Below are positions 36,689 to 47,400 of a stretch of 64,000 nucleotides of DNA, one piece after another. Below the pieces are notes generated by a model, which was given only the letters and a program-made list of their open reading frames with translations, was not told where the DNA came from and did no database searches. A program made the position numbers and the translations under genes. The stretch lies in contig OW818680.1 of assembly GCA_942493055.1 (NCBI GenBank), positions 4,216,001 to 4,280,000 on the forward strand. Direction: 5' to 3'. The DNA comes from CAIZQW01 sp942493055. GTDB lineage: Bacteria > Verrucomicrobiota > Kiritimatiellia > RFP12 > UBA1067. How positions within the stretch are numbered: position 1 is the first letter of the stretch; every line of letters begins with the position of its first letter.

Positions 36689-39271
36689 ATGAAAAAGATT
36701 AGTGTAGCGCTGTTCATGCTTGTGGCATCGATGGCCTGTTGTGCGAAGGATCTGCAATGGCAGGGCGGAGCCGTTTCGTTCTGGAACACGACAGGGACGA
36801 ACTGGGCAGACCACACCAGCAGTGATCTGTTATGGGATTCAGAAAACGGAGCCACCAACAACGCCCTGTTCAGCACCAAGGCGAGCGTGACACTTCAAGA
36901 GGCTGTGACCGCAAAAAAAATAGAGGCAACAACCAGCCTTGACATCCTTGGTAGCAAGCAATTGACGGTCAGTGAAATCAGTGCAGGAAATCGGTCGACC
37001 GTCATGTTGAACACGCCGATGGCAAGCGATGCGAAGATTGATAAGACAGGGCTGGGTTCTCTGACGCTGATATCCTCTCCGTCCGTAACCTTTACAAATG
37101 ATAGTCCTGTTGTCGTCCGAGAAGGGAGTGTCCAGCTTCGCACGATGCAGCCGCTTCCCACCTCGGGTCTGGTCTGTCAGTTGGATGCCTCGAACCTCAG
37201 CAGCGTTTTTACCAATGCGAGCAATCTGGTGACCAATTGGGTCTCGACAATCGGCGGACATAGCTTTACCCAGCGCGTGGCAGGACTTTGTCCGACTTAC
37301 AACCCGAACGGCATGGGTGGCCGTGGGGCGGTCAAATTCGCGGACGATTGTCTAGCAATCAACAATCAGATTAAGGTATACACCCTCTTTTTTGTCCTAA
37401 CGCGTGAGAATGTGCCCGCATATAAGCGGTTATGTGGAAAGATGGGGCCTGGAACTTTAAATTCTGGCGATGGTATGTACACCATGAATAATGCGACCAC
37501 TTGGCGTTGGAATATGGGGGCTGGGTGGATGTACACAGGATTTAGCGGAAAATTTTTCCTGTATGGCATATCCGGTGACCGGGCTGTTCAGCCGGGAACC
37601 CCTCAACTGTTGATGCTGGAACGTGAAGCTGCGTCTGTTGAGACGTCTGGTATTGTGTTGGGGGTGGGATCCTTTGCGTATCAAGGAATAAAGGAGGGTA
37701 TCTCTGCCGATATTAATGAAATGCTTATATATGATCGCGCCTTGACAACCTCAGAGCGCCGTGAGGTCGAACGTTATCTTGCCGATAAATGGTGGGGGGC
37801 TGATGAGGCCATTCCGCTTTCCGTCAATCCGATGGTCGCCAGTTCAACCAACATTCTGTCAAAAAACGATCTGACGTTGGCCTCTCTTTCACAGCTTGAC
37901 CTCTATGGCAACAGCCAGTCCTTCACCTCGCTGCAGGGCGAAGGCACGCTCGTAAACTCGGCAACTTCTCGCGTCTCAACCATCACGCTTCAAAGTCCGA
38001 CAAACATGACGCTGACGACACATCTTTCCCTTAATACCAAATTAGTGAAGGACGACACGACCACGTGGCGGATCGCTGAATCCGGGAGCTATGCGCAGAC
38101 AGAGGTCAGAGCTGGAGAGATCATTCTTGAAAAAGTGGCGGTTCCGAAGAGTGGCTTGCTCTATCATCTGGACGCAAACATGACGAATTCGATCTCTTTG
38201 GGTACAGGCACGGATGTGGCGGAGTGGCGTGATACACTGGGGATCCGTCCGTTTACACAGGCCACGGCTGTGAATCGTCCAACCTATACGGTTCCTACTG
38301 AATCTTCCAATGGCTATCTCTCCTTTGGCGCAAGCGGTGCGACCAAGTTGACCAATGCGCTTCCTGCAGTTACAAAGACCGTCGTCATTGTTAACCGTCC
38401 GACGAGTACGAGCATTAACCTGGCTGGCCTCTTTGGGGTCGATAATGTGGATGACGGGATCCGCCAATATAATATGACATCCTCCTGGCAATGGGGCTAT
38501 AAGACCTTCCTTGCCAACGGGAACACCGCGCATAAAGACGGGACTGCTTATATAACAGGCAATGTTGGTTTTACCCTCAATCAATGGCATGTGCTGATTG
38601 TTGACCGGGCAGCCGTTTCGGATGTGGCATGTACCATGAAGACCGCGATAGGAGGACATCAAGCAGCTGCCTACTTTAAGGGAGACATTGGAGAGGTGCT
38701 GGTCTACAATCGTTCCTTGAGCACGCCGGAACGACGTAGCCTTGAAGCCTATTTGGGGACAAAGTGGGGGTTAACCATCAACGGGAATCCTTCGAGCACA
38801 GCTGGAACATTGCCGTTTATGACGGATCTCACAGTCCACACGAACGCCTCTGTCAACCTGAACGGTGTAACGCAGTATGTGGCCTCTGTGACCTGCGGTG
38901 GACAGATCACCAATGGCACGTTGAGTGTAACAAGCGGGAACGTCTCCGTCATGAAGGGCGGTGCGACGATGCCGGGAACAGCATTTACCGCAAGTCAAGT
39001 CATGACCGTGGTCATGCAGTCAACAGATGCATTGACACTGCTGGGGGATGCAGATATCAGCAATACGACCTTCAGCTTCTCTGATGTGGGATCCATTCCG
39101 CTCGGTGTGACCTTTACACTGGTCTCCAGCACAGGAACCCTGACGGCCGGAGCATTAAATAGTTTAATTACAACCTCTTTGCCGCCTTCCCGTCTGTGGG
39201 TCGTGCGTAAGATCGGAAACGCTGTCATAGTCACTTTGGCGCCGAAAGGTACGATGATCACATTCCAATAA
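36689..39271 (+). CDS. Secreted surface protein with two LamG-like domains
   Basis: 860 residues with a signal peptide ending at 'ASMACCA'. The N-terminus resembles autotransporter-associated beta-strand proteins ('WNTTGTNWAD...LLWDSENG'). Two concanavalin A/LamG-like domains follow (about 155-370 and 485-700), each with 'GLVCQLDASN' or 'GLLYHLDANM' at the start and 'EMLIYDRALTTSERREVERYL' or 'EVLVYNRSLSTPERRSLEAYL' at the end. The last residues are KGTMITFQ, shared with the next protein. It probably sits on the cell surface and binds carbohydrate; no catalytic motif is seen. First gene of the promoter-3 operon. Confidence 0.82.
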   Translation: MKKISVALFMLVASMACCAKDLQWQGGAVSFWNTTGTNWADHTSSDLLWDSENGATNNALFSTKASVTLQEAVTAKKIEATTSLDILGSKQLTVSEISAGNRSTVMLNTPMASDAKIDKTGLGSLTLISSPSVTFTNDSPVVVREGSVQLRTMQPLPTSGLVCQLDASNLSSVFTNASNLVTNWVSTIGGHSFTQRVAGLCPTYNPNGMGGRGAVKFADDCLAINNQIKVYTLFFVLTRENVPAYKRLCGKMGPGTLNSGDGMYTMNNATTWRWNMGAGWMYTGFSGKFFLYGISGDRAVQPGTPQLLMLEREAASVETSGIVLGVGSFAYQGIKEGISADINEMLIYDRALTTSERREVERYLADKWWGADEAIPLSVNPMVASSTNILSKNDLTLASLSQLDLYGNSQSFTSLQGEGTLVNSATSRVSTITLQSPTNMTLTTHLSLNTKLVKDDTTTWRIAESGSYAQTEVRAGEIILEKVAVPKSGLLYHLDANMTNSISLGTGTDVAEWRDTLGIRPFTQATAVNRPTYTVPTESSNGYLSFGASGATKLTNALPAVTKTVVIVNRPTSTSINLAGLFGVDNVDDGIRQYNMTSSWQWGYKTFLANGNTAHKDGTAYITGNVGFTLNQWHVLIVDRAAVSDVACTMKTAIGGHQAAAYFKGDIGEVLVYNRSLSTPERRSLEAYLGTKWGLTINGNPSSTAGTLPFMTDLTVHTNASVNLNGVTQYVASVTCGGQITNGTLSVTSGNVSVMKGGATMPGTAFTASQVMTVVMQSTDALTLLGDADISNTTFSFSDVGSIPLGVTFTLVSSTGTLTAGALNSLITTSLPPSRLWVVRKIGNAVIVTLAPKGTMITFQ

Positions 39272-39287
39272 GGAAAGGAGACGAGCG

Positions 39288-41996
39288 ATGAATAATAGCG
39301 ATGCAATGAAAACGGTCTACGTGTTAATGCTTGGAGTCATGAGTCTAACCAGTCTTGCTATTGACTGGACAGGCGCTGTTGCCAATGGTGTCTGGGATAC
39401 GTCAGATGCGAACTGGGCAACGACACCGATTGGCGAACAGTTGTGGGACAGTGCCAATGGTCCCGGGAACGATGCGGTGTTCACGAATCGGGTGTCACTC
39501 AGCGTGAACGTCAGTATCACGAATGAAGTCTATGCAAAAACAGTGACTGTTACGGACCACACCTACATGGGGGGCATCGGGGCGCTGCATATCACGGATG
39601 TGATCACGGTGCCTGCTGGCAAGGTCTTGTCCCTTGACCTGCCTTTGAAAGGTTCTGTCATTTTCAAGGCAGGCGAAGGCGTTCTCGAAATCAAGGACTC
39701 TTCGGATCTGGCAAACATCGTCGTGACAGCCGGCACAGTCCGGCCTTTGCCGCTCTTCCCGCGCAAGGGACTCCAGTATCACCTCGATGCAAGCGCGGCT
39801 TCAAGTATCACCTACCAGTCTGGAAATAACGTTCAGACTTGGTCTTCAATGGAAAGCAATGTTTCCTTTGCGCGGAATGGGGCAGTTAATGGCTATCCTG
39901 CCTTTAAGTCGACAGGCTTCAACGGGAAGGGGAGTGTGAGTTTCGAGAAAGTCTCGGCAGCCTCCATGATGACGCAACCTCAGACGATCGCACACTTTAC
40001 GTTTTTTTCGGCGGTAAAATGCAGTTCTCTGTATGGGGGTCCACTGAGCGGTGTTTTGCTGAGCGGAGGAACGGGGACAGGTTCTACCGGCGCGATCAAA
40101 GACAGTGGCGGAGGCGGAGCCTGGTCGTGGTCACAGCAGATCGGGGACAAGGATTTTACGGTAAGTGGTACGGGCGCAGCTGGCTCAAACGGACGTTTTT
40201 TCATTGATCGTATTCTGAAGCGTGATACGACAAACAGTATTCCATCCGGGAATGCATCACCTATTTATACGGACACCAATCCCCATGTCATTACCGCAGT
40301 TGCGCCTTATAGCCGGTCACTGGCAGGATCGAAGATGGGGGCTGGGGGCGGCGCGAACAACCCCTTCAATGCCGAAGTGGGTGAAATACTCGCGTACAAC
40401 CGGAATGTATCCTTGGATGTCGAAGAACGTGAACTCACGGAGAAGTACCTGATGAACAAGTGGATGGGAAGCAACTTTGTTACGGGTGCGTCGAGCATCA
40501 TCCTGTCCAATCAGACGTTGTCGCTCTCTGCCGGCGCGACCTTTGATTTGGATGAGAGGAGTATTGTGCTGACCAATCTCACAGGGGAAGGCACATTGAA
40601 GAGCAGCGGCTGGGGCGAGTTCGCCAAGGTGACCCTGCATCTCCCCGGTACGCAGACAAACACCTTTAATGGCTCAATCGCAGGACGAGTTGATTTAGTC
40701 AAGACAGGCGACGGGACCTTCCTCCTGGATACCGACTCCACAGGGAGTTGGAGCGGTTCGACCCTGATCGAGGGGGGATGCGTAACCTTCGGCAAGGGGT
40801 TGAGCTTTACGAAGACGCAACCCGCCACCATCAACTATACACTCGATGCAATGGATACAGACTCCCTGACCCTTACGAACAACAGCCGTTTGACGGTTTG
40901 GAAGACACAAGAGAGTCCGCTGACCACGTTTTCATCCACAATCCATCCTGACAATGTGGCGCCTATCTATCTTCCCGAGGCTTTTGGTAATCGGGGCGGC
41001 GTTGAGTTTGGAAACAATTCTTCGTTGGCGCGTCTCGACTCCAACAGCATGATGAACCCCATGGGGACTGTGGCACTGGTGCTGAAAACGGATGTTGCCA
41101 ATCCGGAACGTTCCCGTGTATTCGGGAATGGCAATGCAGGGGACGGCCTGCGCATCGGGACATCCGAAAGCGGTTATGCGTTCCATCCGACAGGCGAAAA
41201 CAACGCAGGCACTGATTTGTACATGGGAGCAAACGGTTCCCTCGCCTTGAACGGGGACGCTGCGGAACGGACGCTGACGGCGGGTCAGACGACCATCCTC
41301 TTTTCACGACGCGGTGACACATGTTCGTCGCTCGCCGTGGCCAAGACCAATTCCATCGGACAGACAGGGCTTGTCCGCGCGAATCCCTTCTTCAGGGGTG
41401 TGATTGGCGAGGCGCGCGCCTACAGCACACGCCTGTCGTCGAACGAGCAGAAGACTGTTGAATATGAATTGATGAAGAAGTGGGGCGTGGCCATCCCTGA
41501 TTCTTATTACAGCGCCACAGGACTTGGCTACCTGCCCTCGGGCACGGCTCTGATCATCACCAATAACGCGACGCTGGACTTGAATGGGTTGACCCAAACA
41601 GTCGGCTCGTTGAATTGCGCGGGCCAGGTTCTGGAGGGTTCATTGCTGGTCACAGGTTCCGTGCGCATCAGCGGGCCCTCCCAAATGCCGGGAAGTGTCC
41701 TCGACGGCGTGACCAAGACGGTTGTCATGGAAAAAGCCAATACGATCACGCTGGAGGGCTCTGCGAATTTAGCCACTGTTACTATAAATATTGTGGACAT
41801 GGCGACCATCCAGAGTGGACAATGGCATACGCTGATCTCCTGTCCCGGCGGCACCCTGACCTATCCGGCGATCCCCAAGAGTATCATTGACTTTGGAACG
41901 ATGTCGGAGAGTGAACAGGCGCTTTGGTTTGTGAAGGCGACTGCCACGGTATTTTCACTTTGCAAAGGCGGCGGCACGATGATTACGTTCCAGTAA
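39288..41996 (+). CDS. Secreted surface protein with LamG-like domains (paralogue of the previous gene)
   Basis: 902 residues. The start with an AAGGAAAGGAG ribosome site is 7 nt away; the signal is 'MKTVYVLMLGVMSLTSLA'. The N-terminal 'DWTGAVANGVWDTSDANWAT' is typical of beta-strand-repeat surface proteins. LamG-like domains lie at about 160-395 and 520-740 ('GLQYHLDASAAS', 'EILAYNRNVSLDVEERELTEKYL', 'EARAYSTRLSSNEQKTVEYEL'). 'LVKTGDGTFLLDTDSTGSWSGST' at about 465 is an autotransporter-associated beta-strand unit. It ends GGGTMITFQ. It begins 16 nt after the preceding paralogue, suggesting tandem duplication. Likely a surface carbohydrate-binding protein. Confidence 0.82.
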   Translation: MNNSDAMKTVYVLMLGVMSLTSLAIDWTGAVANGVWDTSDANWATTPIGEQLWDSANGPGNDAVFTNRVSLSVNVSITNEVYAKTVTVTDHTYMGGIGALHITDVITVPAGKVLSLDLPLKGSVIFKAGEGVLEIKDSSDLANIVVTAGTVRPLPLFPRKGLQYHLDASAASSITYQSGNNVQTWSSMESNVSFARNGAVNGYPAFKSTGFNGKGSVSFEKVSAASMMTQPQTIAHFTFFSAVKCSSLYGGPLSGVLLSGGTGTGSTGAIKDSGGGGAWSWSQQIGDKDFTVSGTGAAGSNGRFFIDRILKRDTTNSIPSGNASPIYTDTNPHVITAVAPYSRSLAGSKMGAGGGANNPFNAEVGEILAYNRNVSLDVEERELTEKYLMNKWMGSNFVTGASSIILSNQTLSLSAGATFDLDERSIVLTNLTGEGTLKSSGWGEFAKVTLHLPGTQTNTFNGSIAGRVDLVKTGDGTFLLDTDSTGSWSGSTLIEGGCVTFGKGLSFTKTQPATINYTLDAMDTDSLTLTNNSRLTVWKTQESPLTTFSSTIHPDNVAPIYLPEAFGNRGGVEFGNNSSLARLDSNSMMNPMGTVALVLKTDVANPERSRVFGNGNAGDGLRIGTSESGYAFHPTGENNAGTDLYMGANGSLALNGDAAERTLTAGQTTILFSRRGDTCSSLAVAKTNSIGQTGLVRANPFFRGVIGEARAYSTRLSSNEQKTVEYELMKKWGVAIPDSYYSATGLGYLPSGTALIITNNATLDLNGLTQTVGSLNCAGQVLEGSLLVTGSVRISGPSQMPGSVLDGVTKTVVMEKANTITLEGSANLATVTINIVDMATIQSGQWHTLISCPGGTLTYPAIPKSIIDFGTMSESEQALWFVKATATVFSLCKGGGTMITFQ

Positions 41997-42004
41997 AAAA
42001 CAAC

Positions 42005-44470
42005 ATGAAGTGGTTTACATTAATCCTGTTTTGCCTCTCTGCGCCATCCCTGATGGCGCAGAGAGTTTCTGTGGTGCAAAAGGATGCTACGCGTGCGGCC
42101 ATCAAGGAGCTTGCCCTGAAGCACAAGGACTATCCTGCGGAGGCGTTGCTGGCGGAGTTGGAAGTGGCAAGCGATCAGCAGGCGGTCAGTGCGCTTCAGC
42201 GTAAAGCACTTGTCACCTTGAATCCGCTGGTCAATGCGCATCCCATCCTCTTCACGACTCGGAAGCAATATGCCAAGGATCATCACAATACCGAGACACT
42301 CTTTCAACCGAATGAACTCAATACGGCGAGCTATGACACGGAAGGCGCGTTAAAGGTGCTCGATGCCAGCGGCGGCTCAGTCACCACGCTGCTCGACCCG
42401 GGCAAGGGCGCGACCGTTCGTGACCCCGATATCGACTTTGATGGCAAGCGCCTTCTCTTTTCCATGCGCAAGGGGATCGACGATGGCTATCACATTTATG
42501 CATTAGCGCTGGAGGGCAAGGGGAACGCGCCGAAGCAACTCACCTTCAAGAGAGAGGTCTCGGACATTGACCCGATCTGGTTATCAGACGGGGACATTAT
42601 TTTTTCGAGTTCGCGCGAACCCAAATACTGCATGTGCAACCGTCACATCATGTGCAATCTCTATCGGATGAAACCGGATGGCGCCAACATCCATCAGATC
42701 GGCAAGTCCACACTCTTTGAGGGCCATTCACGCCTGATGCCGGATGGACGCATCCTCTATGACCGCTGGGAGTATGTGGATCGCAACTTCGGGGACGCCC
42801 AGGGCTTGTGGGTCTGCAATCCCGATGGCACGGGCCATGCGATTTATTGGGGCAACAACACATCAAGCCCCGGTGGCGTGATCGATGCGCGGACCCTCTC
42901 GAACCCCAGCCAGTGCATCGCCGTACTGGCGGCCTGCCATGACCGTCCGTGGGGCGCCTTGGGGATCATAGACCGCACCAAGGGCGTCGATGGTCCGGAA
43001 CCTGTCTTGCGCACATGGCCTGCGGAATTCAAAGCGCAGATCAAGGTCAAGCGCGGCAGCTTTGATTCCCCCAAGGCGCTCGCAATTAAATATGAAGATC
43101 CGTTTCCATTGGATGACTCCCATTTCCTCTGTTCGCGCATGACCGGCACGGGCGAAGAGATGGGCATCTATTACCTTGATTTGCATGGCAACGAAGTGCT
43201 GGTGCATGTTGAATCGCCAGGCTGTTACAGTCCCATGCCGATACGTCCGCGCACCAAGCCGCCTCAACAGGCCATGCGCAGAAACTTCGATGATGTGAAG
43301 GCGCCGGGCTATTTTTATGTTCAGAATATTTATGTGGGGACGCACATGCAAGGCGTCAAGCCAGGCTCGATCAAGTCTCTGCGTGTTGTCGAGTCCCCTG
43401 AGAAGCGGAACTGGACCCACAACGGCTGGCGCGGGCAGGGGGCGCAGAATCCGGCCATGAACTGGCTGAACTTCGAGAATAAGCGGATTCTCGGCACAGT
43501 GCCTGTGGAAGAGGATGGAAGCGCCTACCTCGAAGTGCCTTCAAACACCTTTGTCTTCTTCCAGGCGCTCGACAAGGATGGCATGATGGTGCACTCCATG
43601 CGCTCGGGTATCTATGTTCAGCCCGGCGAGACGTATGGCTGCGTGGGTTGCCATGAGAACCGTGTCGGGGATATTCCACCTGTCAAGGCGCAGCCCAAGG
43701 CCATGACGCGCAAGGCGGACAAGCTGGCCGGCTGGTATGGGCCGCCGCGATGCTTTAGTTTCCAGGCCGAAGTGCAGCCTGTCTTCAACAAGCATTGCGT
43801 GAGCTGCCATGACTATGACAAGAAGGCTGGCGAGAAACTGAATCTGGCCGGCGACAGGGATGTCTATTTCGCCAGCTCCTATGTCGACCTCTGGTCAACA
43901 AAAGGTCTGTTGGTGTGCGCTGGCGCAGGTCCGGCTGAGATCATGCAAGCTTACGCGTGGGGAAGTCATCCTTCGAAGTTGACGCAAACAATTCTAAAGG
44001 GACACCAGAACGTTAAACTCTCGGAAGAGGAACGCAATCGTCTGATCACCTGGGTGGATATCAATGCGCCCTATTATCCCTTCTATGAGAGCGCGTATCC
44101 AGACAGCCCCGGCGGACGCTCGCCGCTGACCGCTTCGGAACTGCAGAAGCTCAGCAAATCGACGGGCGAGCAGATTTCAAAGGGCGCGAATACGCGTCAG
44201 CGGGCACAGGTGAGTTTTGACCGGCCCGAGAAAAGTCGCATCCTCGACAAGCTGGATCGCCAATCGACGGAATATGCTCACGCACTGGCGCTCATCCGTG
44301 AGGGCGCCAAGCGCCTTCAGGAGCGGCCGCGCGCGGATATGTCCGGGTTTGTGCCCTGTGCCAAGGATCAGGAACGCGAAAAGCGTTATCAGGAACGGCT
44401 GGCCCATGAACGCCGCGTCTATGAGGCGCTTCGCAAAAACGAAAAGATTTATGATCAGGAAGGGAGATAA
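42005..44470 (+). CDS. HZS-alpha-like secreted dihaem c-type cytochrome
   Basis: 821 residues from the Met that starts the signal peptide (MKWFTLILFCLSAPSLMAQ); an upstream in-frame Met would overlap the previous gene by 73 nt. Beta-propeller/PD40-like blades ('DPDIDFDGKRLLFSMRK', 'DGDIIFSSSREPKYCMC', 'DGRILYDRWEYV') occupy about 130-290. 'GTVPVEEDGSAY' precedes CVGCH (about 546), and CVSCH is at about 598. There is no clear ribosome site, so translation is probably coupled to the previous gene, 8 nt upstream. Immediately followed by a giant lyase, repeating the gene pair at 29622/32867. Confidence 0.82.
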   Translation: MKWFTLILFCLSAPSLMAQRVSVVQKDATRAAIKELALKHKDYPAEALLAELEVASDQQAVSALQRKALVTLNPLVNAHPILFTTRKQYAKDHHNTETLFQPNELNTASYDTEGALKVLDASGGSVTTLLDPGKGATVRDPDIDFDGKRLLFSMRKGIDDGYHIYALALEGKGNAPKQLTFKREVSDIDPIWLSDGDIIFSSSREPKYCMCNRHIMCNLYRMKPDGANIHQIGKSTLFEGHSRLMPDGRILYDRWEYVDRNFGDAQGLWVCNPDGTGHAIYWGNNTSSPGGVIDARTLSNPSQCIAVLAACHDRPWGALGIIDRTKGVDGPEPVLRTWPAEFKAQIKVKRGSFDSPKALAIKYEDPFPLDDSHFLCSRMTGTGEEMGIYYLDLHGNEVLVHVESPGCYSPMPIRPRTKPPQQAMRRNFDDVKAPGYFYVQNIYVGTHMQGVKPGSIKSLRVVESPEKRNWTHNGWRGQGAQNPAMNWLNFENKRILGTVPVEEDGSAYLEVPSNTFVFFQALDKDGMMVHSMRSGIYVQPGETYGCVGCHENRVGDIPPVKAQPKAMTRKADKLAGWYGPPRCFSFQAEVQPVFNKHCVSCHDYDKKAGEKLNLAGDRDVYFASSYVDLWSTKGLLVCAGAGPAEIMQAYAWGSHPSKLTQTILKGHQNVKLSEEERNRLITWVDINAPYYPFYESAYPDSPGGRSPLTASELQKLSKSTGEQISKGANTRQRAQVSFDRPEKSRILDKLDRQSTEYAHALALIREGAKRLQERPRADMSGFVPCAKDQEREKRYQERLAHERRVYEALRKNEKIYDQEGR

Positions 44471-44472
44471 CC

Positions 44473-47400
44473 TTGAGAAATAGGCGAAGAAGGAAGACAT
44501 ATTCCATGGTCGCACTGTCGGTTTTCTTAGGGGTGGTCGCAAGTCTCGCAATCGAACCGCCCCTGCGGCCTCCGGCGCGCATGCCCTCTTCCCCTGAGGA
44601 GATCAAGAGCTACGCTGCGCTCGAAGAGGCTGCAGCCCTCCATTATAAGCAACTTCAAGGCCAGGCCAAGAAGGCCTTGGATGCATATAAGGGTGCACTG
44701 GCAAAGCAGAAACCCGCAGAAGAGGCGGCGCGCCTGAAACAGCAGGCGGAGCACGCGGCGCTTGCGGCAAAGGATTATGGCATGGTCGTGGAGTGCTACC
44801 GCAGTTTTGTCAAAGCCTTCACAAACCAGAAACCCGCAGGCCTGGAGTTGACAGGGGGTGCAGCGTTGACCTTGCCTCCGCCACACGATGCCGCTGAGCG
44901 GCTCAAACGGTTTCGCGAGCGAAATAGTCCAGCGGAGATACGGGCGCTGGCAGACCGTCTCTATGCTGCCCTTGCACCGCAACCTGGAAATCTGCGTTCC
45001 TCTCGCCCCAGTCCCAAACTGGCATGGGCCATCGAGCGTTATCAGCACGGCAACCATCAGGAGTTTCTGGATGGGTTCAGGGATTATTTTTTTGATCGGC
45101 TGGTGAATATTGAGGGGTATGGATTGCCGGTGACAGTTTTTATCGGCGATGACCGTCCGGCCTTGGGGACCCCGGCCATTCATGAAGGGTGGGTGGCGGA
45201 TGCCATGCGCGGCGTAGCCACGATGCTCAACCCGAAAGGCGAGAAGCAGTTGCTGAAGATCACGGCCGGCGAGCCAGGTGCCGTCAATTGGGCTTATCTG
45301 CCCAGTCTCGACCGCAACAGTGAAGAGGTGGAGCAATGGACGAATATCATGAGGCAGTTCCATTACATTGACTGGACAAGCGGAAACACCGCTGACGGTC
45401 TGCGCTGTTGGCTGTTGGATGCGTATCAGAGCACCGGTGATGCAAAGTACCTTGCCCGCTGGTGTGAATACATGGACGACTGGGGCATGAATGTGCAACA
45501 TGACCTGAATGCGATCCAGGCGCAGGATGTTTCGGGCGAACCCTTTTCAGGTAAATCGCTTTATCCATGGAATCTGCGCGCCTATCCGACCCTCATCCCG
45601 CGCATGATGCTTCAGCATTTAGGCCGCTTGCGCGCTTTGCAGCAGCTCCATCCCGGGACCGTGAAGCAGTATCCGTCCGCCACCTTGGCGCGTGTGCTGC
45701 TGACTGCCATGGATGAATATCTTTCACCCCAGATTCTCCAGGCGCGCTGGTCGCGTTTCAACTGGAACATCATGGGTATGGGCATGAACCTGCGCTGCAG
45801 CCTGCTGCTCGCTGATTTCAAGCAAGGTCAATGGGTGAGCCGTGAGACAGCCCGCGTCATCCAAAACTATATGACCTTCTCAGTCTTTCCGGATGGCGGT
45901 TATGTGGAGTTTAACGACGAGGGGCACCAAGGCGTCTGGAACGAGCGCATCTCTGAAGTCTATAGCCTGTGCGAGGCGACGCGTCCCCTCTGGTACGATG
46001 CTGTTTTTGCAAAGGAGATCAAAGAGAGCTTAACGTATAATGCGAATTACCTCGTCCGCCATCTCAAGCAGGATGGCTACCGCCATCGCGAAAAAATTCG
46101 TGATTGCCGTGATCGCTTCATCGGGCAGCGCACCTGGGTGTATGGCAATGCGTCTTTCGATGTCATGAGTCCGTGGGTGATCAATGAGGGGGAGACCGGA
46201 CGCATGGTCGATACGATTTTCAGAGGCGCGACGGACCGCCTGCCGCGGCACTTTTCAGATGTGCTCCCCAACCTCGGACTCTTCCTCTTGCGGGGCGGCT
46301 GGCAGCCGACGGACGCGATGTTCTATATGCACAGCGGACGTGTGCTGAACTCAAACGCAGGCGAGGATTGCACGGCTTATAAATTGCACAATCACGGGCG
46401 CTTTCTTCTGGTCGGGCAACCAGTCTATGTGGATGGACGGACACAGAATTCGCACTTCAAGTGCGTGGACAATACTGGCGGAAAGACAGAGTTCCTCGTC
46501 TGGTCAGACGGATTGCCCACCAAGGGCCGCTGGCACTCCAGCGAGGCTTTTGATGTTGCCGAGGGGATGTATGAAGGGGTCTACGAGGAACGCAAGACAG
46601 GCCGTCCCTATTGGTCGCCCTTCCAGATGGGCGGCGAGATGAAGATGGACTACCGTCTTCGCTCCATGGGCAAACCGGCGGTGACGGATGTCGAACGGCA
46701 TACGCGTCAAGTCATCTATATCCGCAATCCTGAAGCATGGGTCGTGATTGACCGGATCACCTCTAAGGCTGCTCACCAGTATGAGGCGCCCTTTGAAATT
46801 CTGACACCCCTCAAGAAGAGCGTCTTTGAGAAGAAAGAATGGACGGACAAGGAGGGGGTGAGCGTGGACCCTGAAGCAAAGGTCGTTCGCTCGCTCAACG
46901 CGGATTATCCGAATGTCACCTTGCGCCATTTTTCGCCGAACGCCTTCACCTACGAATTCGATCCGAAGAACGGCCTTCCCTTTGACAAGAAGGGCAAGAA
47001 AGAGATCGAAGCCGCTGAGAGCATCTTTGGCCGTGCCCAGCCGGAGGTGCAGGACGCGCTGGCCTTTTATCGTCGCCTGCTGGTCAAGTGGAATGGCACC
47101 GGCAATCAGGTCTTGGTGACCTTCCTGACCACGACCCCGGCAGGGACAAAGCAAGATGAGTGGAAGGTGGTCTCGACACGAAATGATCCCAGACCTGGAG
47201 GAGCAGAGACATTCTTCCATGTGGTGGCTCCAGATGGAACAGATGTGACCCTGCATGCGCTTGTGGCACCGCAGCGATGTGACTTGGGATCGGAGAACTA
47301 TTTTGCGGATTGCATCCTGGAAACGAAGGCGAAAAGCGGTGAAGGCCGCAAGATCGTGCTCGGTCCCTTCGCGAGTGAGGAGCGTCTGAATGGAAAGGTC